A stretch of 64,000 bases of DNA from JAWKWH01 sp963669285 (GTDB lineage: Bacteria; Pseudomonadota; Alphaproteobacteria; Rhizobiales; Rhizobiaceae). Below, in pieces: positions 7,828 through 17,178 of the stretch (its first letter is position 1; each line of letters starts with the position of its first letter). The translations under genes were made by a program, and so were the position numbers. The DNA is taken from positions 310,001 through 374,000 of the forward strand of contig CAXXSI010000014.1 of assembly GCA_963669285.2 (NCBI GenBank), read 5' to 3'. Below the pieces are notes generated by a model. That model did not search any database, was not told the DNA's origin, and saw nothing but the letters and a program-made list of their open reading frames with translations.

Positions 7828-10347
7828 GTGGAACAAACACCGAACCTTTTTGATTTGGCGAATTCCGACTTGCTGCCGCAGCCATTTGCCCGGTGGTTCT
7901 CGCGCCGCGGTTGGCAATTGCGGGAACACCAAAAACGCTTGCTGGAAGATTCGATTTCCGGACACTCGACCCTGCTGATCGCGCCGACCGGTGCCGGTAA
8001 AACGCTCGCAGGGTTTTTGCCAAGTCTTGTCGACCTGGCAAACCGGCCGAAGCGCAAACCCGGGGAACTGCATCGCGGCGTTCACACACTCTATATTTCC
8101 CCACTCAAGGCGCTCGCGGTCGACATACATCGAAATCTGACAACACCGGTTGAGGAAATCGGCCTGGATATCTCGATGGAAACCCGTAGCGGGGATACGC
8201 CCGTCCATAAGCGGCAGCGCCAGAAGCTCAATCCACCGGATATCCTGCTGACGACGCCGGAACAGCTGGCTTTGTTGATCGCCAACAAGAATGCCGGGCG
8301 TTTCTTTGCCGGATTGAAGTACTGCATATTTGACGAGCTTCATTCGCTGGTCACGTCCAAACGCGGGCACCTGTTGTCGCTCGGTCTTGCCCGTCTTCGA
8401 TCCTTGCAACCCAAGTTACAGGCGACAGGCCTTTCGGCGACTGTGGCAGACCCCGATGCGCTGAGACGATGGCTGGTACCGCAAACGCCAATTGGAAACA
8501 AAGCGAAACTGATTACCGTGGTTGGCGGCGCAAAACCGGAAATCACCATTTTGGAGTCTCAGGAACGAATTCCCTGGTCGGGACATTCAGCGCGCTATGC
8601 GGTGCCTGATATTTACAGTGCGATCAAGGCGCACAAGACTACCTTGTTGTTCGTCAACACCCGCAGTCAGGCCGAGTTGCTTTTTCAGGAGTTGTGGCGC
8701 GCCAACGAGGATGGGCTTCCAATTGCGCTGCACCATGGTTCGCTCGATGCCGGACAACGCAGGAAAGTCGAAAAGGCAATGGATTCGGACAGTCTGCGTG
8801 CTGTCGTGGCCACCTCAACACTCGATCTGGGAATTGACTGGGGTGATGTCGATCTCGTCATTCACGTCGGCGCACCCAAGGGTGCTAGTCGACTGGCGCA
8901 ACGAATCGGCCGCTCAAACCATCGGATGGATGAGCCGAGCCGCGCCATTCTGGTGCCGGCAAACCGTTTCGAGGTGCTCGAATGTGAAGCGGCGCTGGAG
9001 GCCAGCACCGAGGGCGCCCAGGATACGCCACCGCTTCTAGACGGTGCCATTGACGTGCTTGCACAGCACGTTCTTGGAACCGCATGCGCCGAACCATTTC
9101 ATGGCGACGAACTCTATAATGAGGTCACATGCGCGGCCCCCTATTCAACCCTTGACCGGGAAACATTCAATCGGGTGATCGATTTTGTGGCGACCGGTGG
9201 ATATTCGCTGCGAAGTTATGATCGGTATGCACGAATTCGCCGGACATCCGACGGCAAATGGCGAATCGCCAATCCGCTTGTCGCTCAACAGTACAGGCTG
9301 AATGTCGGCACAATCATCGAAGCACCCATGCTCAATGTCCGTCTCACACGTCATCGCGGCAAGGGCGCCAATGTCCGCGGCGGCCCGGTGTTGGGAAAGA
9401 TCGAAGAATCATTTCTGGAGTCCTTGAGTCCGAGAGACACGTTTCTGTTTTCCGGCAAGGTGTTGCGCTTCGAAGGCATCCGCGAAAACGAGTGTTTTGC
9501 ATCGAACGCGCCCGGTGCAGATGCCAAAGTGCCATACTATGCCGGCGGCAAGTTTCCGCTTTCCACCTATCTTGCCGACACGGTACGCGACATGCTTGCA
9601 GATCCTCGACGCTGGAAGGCGCTGCCGCCGCAGGTTTCAGGATGGCTCGGACTGCAGAAGCGACATTCCGTCGTGCCGGCGCGTGACGAGCTTCTGATCG
9701 AGACATTTCCCCGAGCCGAACGCTACTACATGGTGATGTATCCATTTGAGGGACGCCTGGCGCATCAGACCCTGGGAATGCTGCTCACCCGCAGGCTGGA
9801 GCGTGCCGGCGCCCGGCCGCTGGGTTTCGTCGCCACCGACTACGCTCTGTCGGTCTGGGCCCTGCGGGATCTTGGAAAGATGTTCCGGAGCGGCGAGTAT
9901 TCTTTGCGGGAACTGCTGGATGAGGACATGCTTGGCGATGATCTGGAGGCATGGCTGGCGGAAAGCTGGCTGTTGAAAAGAACGTTCCGCAATTGCGCGC
10001 TTATCTCCGGCCTGATCGAGAAGCGGCATCCGGGAAAGGAAAAATCGGGCCGTCAGGTCACGGTATCAGCCGACTTGATCTACGATGTCCTGCGCAGTCA
10101 CGAGCCGGACCATATACTCCTGCAGGCGACCCGGACGGATGCCGCTGCCGGATTGCTGGACATCCGGCGTCTGGCGGCAATGCTGTCGCGCATACCGGAC
10201 CGAATCGTGCATAAGAACCTGGACGATATCTCGCCACTTGCCGTACCGGTCATGCTGGAGATCGGAAAGGAATCGGTCGTTGGCAGCGCAAATGACGCGC
10301 TTTTGCAGGAAGTGGTTTTGGAAATGGACAGGTTGATGGATAGTTGA
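7828..10347 (+). CDS. Ligase-associated DNA damage response DEXH-box helicase (Lhr-like)
   Basis: An 839-residue superfamily 2 helicase. Walker A (APTGAGKT) is at about residues 52-59, the DEXH box reads DELH near residue 170, motif III is GLSAT, and motif VI is QRIGRSNHR near residue 358. The long C-terminal region matches the Lhr-like winged-helix and beta-sheet core seen in the ligase-associated helicase family. That family is encoded with an exonuclease, an ATP-dependent DNA ligase and PdeM and is thought to act in DNA repair. Here the gene overlaps pdeM by one base, but no ligase or exonuclease gene is in the window. The start is GTG 7828, with another GTG two bases upstream out of frame. 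Confidence 0.92.
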   Translation: MEQTPNLFDLANSDLLPQPFARWFSRRGWQLREHQKRLLEDSISGHSTLLIAPTGAGKTLAGFLPSLVDLANRPKRKPGELHRGVHTLYISPLKALAVDIHRNLTTPVEEIGLDISMETRSGDTPVHKRQRQKLNPPDILLTTPEQLALLIANKNAGRFFAGLKYCIFDELHSLVTSKRGHLLSLGLARLRSLQPKLQATGLSATVADPDALRRWLVPQTPIGNKAKLITVVGGAKPEITILESQERIPWSGHSARYAVPDIYSAIKAHKTTLLFVNTRSQAELLFQELWRANEDGLPIALHHGSLDAGQRRKVEKAMDSDSLRAVVATSTLDLGIDWGDVDLVIHVGAPKGASRLAQRIGRSNHRMDEPSRAILVPANRFEVLECEAALEASTEGAQDTPPLLDGAIDVLAQHVLGTACAEPFHGDELYNEVTCAAPYSTLDRETFNRVIDFVATGGYSLRSYDRYARIRRTSDGKWRIANPLVAQQYRLNVGTIIEAPMLNVRLTRHRGKGANVRGGPVLGKIEESFLESLSPRDTFLFSGKVLRFEGIRENECFASNAPGADAKVPYYAGGKFPLSTYLADTVRDMLADPRRWKALPPQVSGWLGLQKRHSVVPARDELLIETFPRAERYYMVMYPFEGRLAHQTLGMLLTRRLERAGARPLGFVATDYALSVWALRDLGKMFRSGEYSLRELLDEDMLGDDLEAWLAESWLLKRTFRNCALISGLIEKRHPGKEKSGRQVTVSADLIYDVLRSHEPDHILLQATRTDAAAGLLDIRRLAAMLSRIPDRIVHKNLDDISPLAVPVMLEIGKESVVGSANDALLQEVVLEMDRLMDS

Positions 10348-11108
10348 TGACGGAAACATCAAAAGCGATTGGCGGCACAAGCGATTCAGGTGCTATTTCA
10401 GTTCGGATTGCCGGCGAGGACGCGCTGTGCGACTGGCGCGGAGCGGCCTATTTCCCCACTCACCGGATACTCGTCATCTCCGACCTCCATTTCGAGAAGG
10501 GTTCATCCTTTGCCAGAAGACGGCAGTTCATTCCTCCATACGACACCCATCAGACGCTGCGGAGGGTGAGACAGGTGATCGAAGACTATGATCCTGCAGT
10601 GGTGATTTGTTTGGGGGATAGTTTTCACGACGCCGAGGGCCATCAGCGTATTCCGGGGGAGATCGAACGGGAGATAACGGCTTTGGCCGCTCGCCGAGAC
10701 TGGATTTGGATATCCGGAAATCACGACCCCTACGCGCCGACCACCCTTCCAGGTTTCTCAGCCGAGGAGCTCGCCATTGGAAATCTGGTATTCCGCCACG
10801 AGCCTCTGACCGGCACTGCACCCGGCGAGGTATCCGGACATCTGCATCCGGCAGCACGAATCGTTCGAAGAGGACGGACCGTTCGCCGGACATGCTTCGC
10901 CTTGGACGGATCCCGCATGGTCATGCCTGCGTTTGGCGCATTCACCGGCTCGCTGAACGTTCTTTCGTCGGCATATGACGAGTTGTTCGATTGGCCAAAA
11001 ATGAGAGCCCTACTTCTCGGCAACGAGCGAGTATACCCCATAGCCGCATCGGCGTTGGTTCCGGATCGCGCACGCAATATCGGTTCGAACCGTCAGCGAC
11101 GGGCTTGA
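10347..11108 (+). CDS. pdeM: Ligase-associated DNA damage response endonuclease PdeM
   Basis: A 253-residue calcineurin-like metallophosphoesterase. The metal-binding motifs appear in order: SDLHFEKG near residue 40, GDSFHD near 90, GNHDP near 130, and GHLHP near 165. PdeM family enzymes are metal-dependent nucleases encoded beside the Lhr-like helicase. The ATG at 10347 overlaps the helicase stop codon (TGATG), which indicates co-translation. A TTG at 10344 is an alternative start with no advantage. The C-terminal 25 residues are basic. The gene ends in a short hairpin that separates it from the convergent TIGR02186 gene. Confidence 0.92.
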   Translation: MTETSKAIGGTSDSGAISVRIAGEDALCDWRGAAYFPTHRILVISDLHFEKGSSFARRRQFIPPYDTHQTLRRVRQVIEDYDPAVVICLGDSFHDAEGHQRIPGEIEREITALAARRDWIWISGNHDPYAPTTLPGFSAEELAIGNLVFRHEPLTGTAPGEVSGHLHPAARIVRRGRTVRRTCFALDGSRMVMPAFGAFTGSLNVLSSAYDELFDWPKMRALLLGNERVYPIAASALVPDRARNIGSNRQRRA

Positions 11109-11126
11109 TCAGCAGTCCGCTGATCA
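11106..11126. terminator. Hairpin between convergent pdeM and TIGR02186 genes
   Basis: TGATCAGC and GCTGATCA form eight-base perfect arms around the loop AGTCC. The left arm begins with the pdeM stop codon and the right arm ends exactly before the stop codon of the opposing gene. There is no T-run, so intrinsic termination would be weak in either direction. Confidence 0.4.
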
Positions 11127-11906
11127 TCAGTCCCTTCGGAAAATAATCCTTCCGAGCCATCCGACGAGCATGGCAATAAGAACAGCGCCGATCCCATAAA
11201 AGAAGCTGTAGTTGTGGGCAGCACGAAAGATCGCATCCTCAAGACCGGATTTCAGGATTGAAAGCGGTGCAGAGGTTTCCTTGAGGAACACGCCATTTTT
11301 AAACAGGAAGGCACGTGCCCGGTGGTTGCCAATCGGCACGTTGGGCGGAAGCGACAGGGTCGCCCGAAACAGGCTCTGTGACAGAAACTGAACCCCCCCT
11401 ACTCTCTCGTTGTAGAGGCCGGTTTTTCTTTTGCGCGCTCTGAGCGCTTCGGTAAATTCGGCTATCCGTGCCGGATCCGCTTCGTCGTGCGGCTTTAAGA
11501 ATATGTGATCCACGCCGAGAGACAATCGTGAAAAACTCTCGCTGTCGGCAATGTCCTGAATAGCGCGTGTTGTCGCCAGGGAATATGAGATCGGGACATT
11601 CTCAAACGCCTCGGAACGGCGGTTGATCCACATGCCGAAAAACCGCTCTTTGCGCCTGACTACCGTCTCTGCCGGCGGCCCCTGCAACACCACGATGATG
11701 TCGTAACGCCCTTGCCGCGCAACCAACGGATCACCGTTGTCGAGCGCACCGAATATCGTCAGATCAGCACCTGTGAAATCAGCGGTAATAGCGATGCGAT
11801 CGGTCGAAAGTCCAATCTCGATACTTTCGGATTCGGCAGTCTGCGCACTGACGGACGCAGGCATCAACAAACCGGTTACCAACAATATGGTGGCGAGCCA
11901 GCGCAT
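11127..11906 (-). CDS. TIGR02186 family membrane-anchored protein
   Basis: A 259-residue protein with an N-terminal signal peptide (LATILLVTGLLMPASVSAQ) and a C-terminal membrane anchor (IGAVLIAMLVGWLGRIIF) followed by RRD. The region between is predicted to be periplasmic and matches the TIGR02186 family, including ESIEIGLSTDRI near the mature N-terminus, DLTIFGALDNGDP, and LYNERVGGVQFLSQSLFRA. Function is unknown. The family is known to be encoded next to TauE/SafE exporters, as here. Its start overlaps the stop of the exporter gene by one base, so the two are probably translated together. A role in export or handling of sulfur oxyanions is inference only. Confidence 0.85.
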   Translation of the reverse strand: MRWLATILLVTGLLMPASVSAQTAESESIEIGLSTDRIAITADFTGADLTIFGALDNGDPLVARQGRYDIIVVLQGPPAETVVRRKERFFGMWINRRSEAFENVPISYSLATTRAIQDIADSESFSRLSLGVDHIFLKPHDEADPARIAEFTEALRARKRKTGLYNERVGGVQFLSQSLFRATLSLPPNVPIGNHRARAFLFKNGVFLKETSAPLSILKSGLEDAIFRAAHNYSFFYGIGAVLIAMLVGWLGRIIFRRD

Positions 11907-12829
11907 CAGGCGACCCCCGCTATCGATATCGAATACAGGTCTGATGGTTCCACAAACAAGTCGAACGCCAGCCTCAGTGCGACCGCAAGGACCAACAGCG
12001 CCAGCAACGCCCGTAATTGCTCTCCGCGCAGTTTCTGTCCGGCCTTAGCGCCGTACTGCGCGCCGATTACGCCTCCAAACATCAGCAACAACGCCAGGAT
12101 GACATCTACAGTCTGGTTGGTCGAGGAGTGGATGACAGTGGTGAATGCAGCGACAAAAATGATCTGGAAAAGCGATGTCCCGATAACAACGTTGGTGGGA
12201 ACCTTCAGCAGGTAGATCAGTGCAGGGACCATGATGAATCCGCCGCCGACACCCATGATCGAGGCCAGGAAACCGATCACCGCCCCCAGGGCGAGCACCG
12301 GAATGATGCTGACAAACAGTTTTGATGCGCGAAAGCGCATCTTGAACGGCAGTCTGTGAATCCAGTTGTGCTGGCCCGGTTTTTTCAGGCTTGCAGTCTG
12401 GCCGCTTCTGGTTTTGCGCAAAGCCCGCAGACTTTCGACGAGCATCAATCCGCCGACGATACCGAGAAATCCGACGTAAAGCAGCGAGATGATCAGGTCG
12501 AGTTGCCCGGCGCTGCGCAAGAGCGCAAATATGTAGACGCCGATCGTAGAGCCGACCATACCGCCGGCCAGCAGCACACCTCCCAATTTGAAATCAAGCG
12601 TACCGCGCTTCATATGGGCAAGTGCGCCGGAAAAGGACGAGGCGATGACCTGGTTGGCGCCGGTCGCCACAGCCACTGCCGGCGGAATATTATAAAAGAT
12701 CAACAGGGGCGTGATGAGAAATCCACCGCCAACCCCGAACATGCCCGACAGAAAGCCGACCGCGGCTCCCATCGCCAGCAGTACAAAAACATTGACCGAT
12801 AATTCGGCAATCGGGAGATAGATGCCCAC
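11906..12829 (-). CDS. Sulfite exporter TauE/SafE family protein
   Basis: A 307-residue multi-pass membrane protein of the TSUP family. The two internally related halves each carry the glycine-rich signature: GMFGVGGGFLITPLL near residue 30 and SIMGVGGGFIMVPAL near residue 190. About eight hydrophobic segments are visible. The family exports sulfite, sulfoacetate or other sulfur anions, and the substrate here cannot be told. The start is GTG 12829, preceded by no strong ribosome binding site. It is the promoter-proximal gene of a two-gene operon with the TIGR02186 protein. Confidence 0.9.
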   Translation of the reverse strand: MGIYLPIAELSVNVFVLLAMGAAVGFLSGMFGVGGGFLITPLLIFYNIPPAVAVATGANQVIASSFSGALAHMKRGTLDFKLGGVLLAGGMVGSTIGVYIFALLRSAGQLDLIISLLYVGFLGIVGGLMLVESLRALRKTRSGQTASLKKPGQHNWIHRLPFKMRFRASKLFVSIIPVLALGAVIGFLASIMGVGGGFIMVPALIYLLKVPTNVVIGTSLFQIIFVAAFTTVIHSSTNQTVDVILALLLMFGGVIGAQYGAKAGQKLRGEQLRALLALLVLAVALRLAFDLFVEPSDLYSISIAGVA

Positions 12830-12991
12830 CCGTTAACTCGACTTCTCATTCGCACAAGACCGCCGTGCGATCATCTGACATGTCTTGCGCCGAACAAAGC
12901 CGCCTGTCAAACGCAGAACTGAACGGTTTGCAATTCCGACCGGTATCCTGCGCCCCCTTGCGGCAATCACGCCGGGAGGCAGCCCGGTATT

Positions 12992-15900
12992 TTACTGGTT
13001 GCGCGCGAGAAGCGCCTTGACCAGCGGCTCATCGACCTCACCGGTGGCGGGCATTCCGTTGTCCTTCTGAAATGCGGCGATCGCGCTTTTAGTTTTGGCG
13101 CCCATCACACCATCAGCCGGGCCGGCATCATAGCCAATCTTGTTCAAGATAAGCTGGATGTTTTTGACGGCTTTCTTGATGTCCACCGAGGCCGTCTTTG
13201 CATTGTCTTCCTTCCACGCGTCAGGGATGTCGACAGTGTTTGCCTCGCTGACGATGGGTTTGGCTTTCCATAATTCCACTGCGGCCTTTGCGGTGGTCAA
13301 CTGATCGGGGCGCAGAGCATTGGCGATCTCGTCGCGCTTGCTGGCTGCATCCTTGTCACCGGTCTTTGCCGCCAGTGCGAACCATTTGTAAGATTCTTCC
13401 AGGTTCTGTGGCGTGCCTACGCCCTTGGCTGTCAATATGCCGAGATTGAACTGGCTATCCTTGACACCCAGTTCGGCGGCGCGCTCGAACCATCGTGCTG
13501 CCGAGTCGTTGTCTGGCTGACCGTTGGCGCCCATCGCGAACAGTACCGCCAAGTTGTGCATGGCGCTGGCGTTACCCTGCTCAGCGGCAAGCTGGTACCA
13601 GGTCATCGCCTTGGCCGGATCGCGCTCGATGCCGAGCCCCTTTTCATACAAGTTGCCGATACGGTATTGAGCCGGGGCAAATCCCAGATCAGCGGCGATC
13701 TGGTACCATTTTGCAGCAATCTTCAGATCCGATTGAACACCACGGCCTTCAGCATAACGGGTAGCGACCTCGTATAATGCCTTTGTATCCCCTGCCTGTG
13801 CTGCCTCGCGCAACGCCACCGGACCTGCCTCGGCGGGAACGGCTTCTACCGTGGCGGTGGGTGCCGGTGTTGATTTGACAGCCTCGTTGATGTCCGGGGC
13901 TTCGGTCACTTCGTTCGCCATTTCGGGTATCGGAGCGGCCGCAGGCTCATTGACCGCCTCAGCGGCAACAACCGCCGTATTTTCAGCGGGCTCAACAACC
14001 CGAACTGCTGGTTGTTCACCCGGCTCCACCGTGGTGGCATCAGCCGCGACATCTTCTTCGGCATCGGCTGCTACGGCGTCGGCTGCCGCGAGGGGTTCCT
14101 CATTGGCCTGCGGTGCCTCGGCGATCGCGGCGTTGTCACCATCGGTCAAAAACGCTTTGCCGAGTTGAACGCCCGCCAGTGCGATGAGCAACACGCTTGC
14201 TCCGATCAGAATCGGCTTGCGTTTCTCCTGCAGGAACTCGACTGCTCGCATGCGCTTTCCGGACCGTCCGGTGTCCTTTCGAATGCGACTGGTCTCAGCC
14301 TCCGCCGCGGCGGCTTGCGCGGCGCGCCTTGCGGCGGCAATGAAATCCGATTTCGCTGCATCCAGTTCGCCGGAACCGGCGCCCTCTTTTCGCTCCTCAT
14401 TCACCTTGGCCATTATCGAGCCAAGGTCCGGTGCTCCCGATCCGGGTTCAAGCGGTGTATTGACGTCGTCAGGCGCAACCTCCACCTCGGATGTGTCAAT
14501 CGAGTGGCTGTCCGCTGTGCCCCGGACCTGCAATGCATCGTCGATCGATGCGTTTTCGGTCGGCGCTTTTCCCTTCAAGGCATTTGCGAGCCCACCAAGC
14601 ATGGATTTCCGGGAATCCGTTTCAACGGTTTCAGGGTGGGTACGACCGGATTGTCCTGCTGCAGCAAGCGCAGCAGCTTCCGCGGCTTCAGCAGGTGATG
14701 GTCGTTCCCCATTTCGCGAATGCCCGCGGCGATGGTCAATCGGATCCGGTGCGCGGAGATCTTCAGTGTATCGTTCCGTTTCGATCGACGGTGTGTGCTG
14801 TTCATCGAATTGTTGCGGAGATCCGTGATCGCTCTCGACTGCCGTCGCGTCTCCGCTGTCGGAGGGCCTGCCAGCCTCAAGTGTCCCAAGCCGGTCAACG
14901 ATTTTCAGCAAGGTGTCGTGAATGGCTTCGAAGGTGCGTGAGTTCCGTTCGTCCGATTTTTTTGCAAGCTGCTCGAGGGATTTCAAATCCCCGGCAAGGC
15001 CGGCGGCCGATTGTTCGTCGCTTGATCCAACCGGCATGGATCTGATCGCCGCCTCCGCAGCTTCTCTTGCAGCAGCCAAAATCTGATCGCGACTGGACGC
15101 GATTGATTTTTCGATATCGCGCAGGCGCGGTGCGATATCATCATACTGCTCAGGGACCGCTGAATCCGGACGCTCGAGATGACGTGTCAAACCCGAAATC
15201 TGGTTCTCCAGGCTGCGTATCAGGTCCGGTTCGATTCCCGATTGCGCAGATCCGGACTGTTCAAGCCGATTCGAGATCTCCTCAAGGCGCACTTCCATGT
15301 TGCGGATAGTCGTTTCATCGGAGCCGTGCGCCACCCGATCGTCAAATTGACGTGCCAACTCGCTGAAACGCTGATCTATGGCCTTGAGGATTGCTCCATT
15401 GTCGCCCTCCTGCGAAGAGGCAAAAGCTGCGCCCGTTGTAGCCGCCGAATCCAGGCGCGCATCAAAGTCACGTAAAAATGCCTGACCCTGTTGCTCTGCT
15501 GCGTCGCTTTGACGATCAAGCAACTCGGCAAGCCTGATATATCTTTGTTCGAGATCATGCAGCATCGCGTCAGATCCACCGCTATGACTGCCGGCTTCCA
15601 TCTTCTCGGCCAATCCCGAGATCTGTGCAGCAAGGCTTTCCACGGCATCGGAAGGTCCTGATGATCGAAGCGCGAGATTTTCAACATGGCCGGTCAGCTG
15701 ATTTACCCGTTCTATGAGATCATTGGATGTCTGGACTTCCGACAGTTCCTCGATCTGGCGGGCAAGCGAGGCGATCCGTGCCTCGACGCGCTCAAAGGAT
15801 TCAGTGTTCGGGCTTGCGGCCTGCACTGATACCGATGAAGCCACGATCGCCCGCGAAATCTCGTCAAGTCGCTGCTCGATCATGTCAAAGGCCGGAGTTG

Positions 15901-16744
15901 TTACAGGTTCCCGATTGCTGGAAAGCTGCTCGACGGCGGACGCCAAAATGCGCAGCTTGTCTTCCAGCGAGGACAGCGACGTCGAATTCGGCAACCTTTC
16001 GATTGCTTCGTTGATATTCTCCAATTTGGCGACCAATGCCTGAAATTCGGGTTCAGATGTACGATCGGTTTCCTGGTTGGGTTGAAATGATGCCCACCTG
16101 CTGTCCAAATCGTTCCAGCGCTCATTGATCTGCTGGATTGAATCTTCTCGTGCGACGGTGCTCAAGGCACGTTTGACTTCGTCGAGTTCGAGCCGGAGCA
16201 TGTTGACGCCGCTATCATCGCCGCGCTGCGCCAGCGTCCGGATATTTTCAGACAGACGCGCGATATCCTCGCTCAATTCCTTTCCGTTGGCACCGGACTT
16301 CGCTGCGCGATATGTTTCGGCAATATCGGAACGAAGCGTGTCAAATTCTCTCCGCAGGCCTGACACCATTTTGCCCTGCAATTCGCCGCGCAGGTTCTTC
16401 AGATCGGCTGCGATGGATTCGACGGCAGCAACGTTTTTCTCTTGTAGCCGGGCAAATTCGATATCCTGCGCAAGGGTCTTGAATGATGCACTCGACGGAA
16501 GTCGATCGGCGACCGGCTGATCACCCGGTATCTCGGTTCGCTTGTTGTCCGTGTAGGCAAGATCGCGAAACCGGTCAGCCAAATCCCGGGAAGAATGTGC
16601 GCCAGCATCGCCAATTCCGGCGCTCCGGCCACCGATCTTTTCCTCAAGGCCGCGTAGCGTGCGATCGAGATCTTCAAGCGATGCGCGTGCCCGCGGCTGA
16701 CGTCCTTCGTTGATCGAATCGAGGTAGGATAGGTTTTTGCGCAT
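12992..16744 (-). CDS. podJ: PodJ-like polar localisation protein (coiled coil, TM, SEL1, PG-binding)
   Basis: A 1250-residue protein. Residues 1 to about 650 are a long, acidic, coiled-coil region beginning MRKNLSYLDSINEGRQPRA, a start common to rhizobial PodJ-like proteins. A disordered Pro/Ala/Glu region follows. One transmembrane helix lies at about 843-862 (ILIGASVLLIALAGVQL). The periplasmic part has an Ala/Glu/Pro-rich linker, four SEL1 repeats at about 985-1138 (AAKWYQIAADLG, AMTWYQLAAEQG, AARWFERAAELG, SYKWFALAAKTG) and a peptidoglycan-binding domain at about 1188-1249. In Caulobacter and Agrobacterium PodJ organises the new or old cell pole. The architecture matches, but orthology is inferred from layout. 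Confidence 0.85.
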   Translation of the reverse strand: MRKNLSYLDSINEGRQPRARASLEDLDRTLRGLEEKIGGRSAGIGDAGAHSSRDLADRFRDLAYTDNKRTEIPGDQPVADRLPSSASFKTLAQDIEFARLQEKNVAAVESIAADLKNLRGELQGKMVSGLRREFDTLRSDIAETYRAAKSGANGKELSEDIARLSENIRTLAQRGDDSGVNMLRLELDEVKRALSTVAREDSIQQINERWNDLDSRWASFQPNQETDRTSEPEFQALVAKLENINEAIERLPNSTSLSSLEDKLRILASAVEQLSSNREPVTTPAFDMIEQRLDEISRAIVASSVSVQAASPNTESFERVEARIASLARQIEELSEVQTSNDLIERVNQLTGHVENLALRSSGPSDAVESLAAQISGLAEKMEAGSHSGGSDAMLHDLEQRYIRLAELLDRQSDAAEQQGQAFLRDFDARLDSAATTGAAFASSQEGDNGAILKAIDQRFSELARQFDDRVAHGSDETTIRNMEVRLEEISNRLEQSGSAQSGIEPDLIRSLENQISGLTRHLERPDSAVPEQYDDIAPRLRDIEKSIASSRDQILAAAREAAEAAIRSMPVGSSDEQSAAGLAGDLKSLEQLAKKSDERNSRTFEAIHDTLLKIVDRLGTLEAGRPSDSGDATAVESDHGSPQQFDEQHTPSIETERYTEDLRAPDPIDHRRGHSRNGERPSPAEAAEAAALAAAGQSGRTHPETVETDSRKSMLGGLANALKGKAPTENASIDDALQVRGTADSHSIDTSEVEVAPDDVNTPLEPGSGAPDLGSIMAKVNEERKEGAGSGELDAAKSDFIAAARRAAQAAAAEAETSRIRKDTGRSGKRMRAVEFLQEKRKPILIGASVLLIALAGVQLGKAFLTDGDNAAIAEAPQANEEPLAAADAVAADAEEDVAADATTVEPGEQPAVRVVEPAENTAVVAAEAVNEPAAAPIPEMANEVTEAPDINEAVKSTPAPTATVEAVPAEAGPVALREAAQAGDTKALYEVATRYAEGRGVQSDLKIAAKWYQIAADLGFAPAQYRIGNLYEKGLGIERDPAKAMTWYQLAAEQGNASAMHNLAVLFAMGANGQPDNDSAARWFERAAELGVKDSQFNLGILTAKGVGTPQNLEESYKWFALAAKTGDKDAASKRDEIANALRPDQLTTAKAAVELWKAKPIVSEANTVDIPDAWKEDNAKTASVDIKKAVKNIQLILNKIGYDAGPADGVMGAKTKSAIAAFQKDNGMPATGEVDEPLVKALLARNQ

Positions 16745-17084
16745 CTACAGGTCCATTCCCATTCCCGGTTTCACGTTGAGCTACCGGGATTTTCTCAGGA
16801 CTGTTTCGCCGACACATTGGCAATACAACGTGCGAAGCGAGACGGAACTCCGTCAATCCCGAGCGCTTCAACCGTGAGATACGCTGAACATTGTGGCCAC
16901 GGGTGAGTGTTGAACACACATTTCCCCATACGTGGTAAACAAGGCGTTAATCTTTTAGCTCATTCGCATCGAATCCCGGTATTCGTACGTCGATGACGTG
17001 TTATCCATAAAAAAAGGGCCTTGAACCTTTTGTGAAGCTTGCTCGTCTCCCCGCTAATTGCCGGTTTCGGTGGATTTCTGGAGA

Positions 17085-17104
17085 TTTGTTACAATCGTAA
17101 CAAA
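17085..17104. repeat. 20-base inverted repeat, possible operator
   Basis: TTTGTTAC and GTAACAAA are perfect eight-base arms around AATC. The repeat lies 28 bases upstream of the -35 hexamer proposed for the MerR gene and about 340 bases upstream of podJ. It is unlike the GTTTACG operators nearby, so a different regulator would be involved. Confidence 0.4.
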
Positions 17105-17131
17105 CTGTGAAGACGTCTTGATTCGTTCATA

Positions 17132-17159
17132 TTGAATCGCCGTTCAAAATACCTATTAT
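17132..17159 (+). promoter_or_regulatory. Sigma70-like promoter of the MerR-family gene
   Basis: TTGAAT at 17132-17137 and TATTAT at 17154-17159 are separated by 16 bases, a reasonable housekeeping promoter pair reading toward the MerR gene. A GANTC site (17134-17138) overlaps the -35 element, so adenine methylation could affect polymerase or GcrA contact. The MerR operator lies just downstream, at about the expected transcription start, where bound repressor would block initiation. Confidence 0.5.
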
Positions 17160-17164
17160 GTCGT

Positions 17165-17178
17165 TTACGTAAACGTAA
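17165..17178. promoter_or_regulatory. Palindromic MerR-type operator upstream of merR gene
   Basis: TTACGT-AA-ACGTAA is an inverted repeat with a two-base centre, embedded in a perfect 12-base palindrome GTTTACGTAAAC at 17163-17174. The same core (GTTTACG then AAACGT) recurs before the acyl-CoA dehydrogenase gene at 17771-17794. The resemblance to the published LiuR-type motif for MerR regulators of branched-chain amino acid catabolism, built on TTGACGT and ACGTCAA half-sites, is from memory. Position suggests autoregulation. Confidence 0.6.

Noticed and set aside
14012..14828. Overlapping + strand frames of 214-228 residues opposite podJ
   Set aside because: They mirror the Ala/Glu-rich and coiled-coil coding of podJ and show no start signals or motifs.
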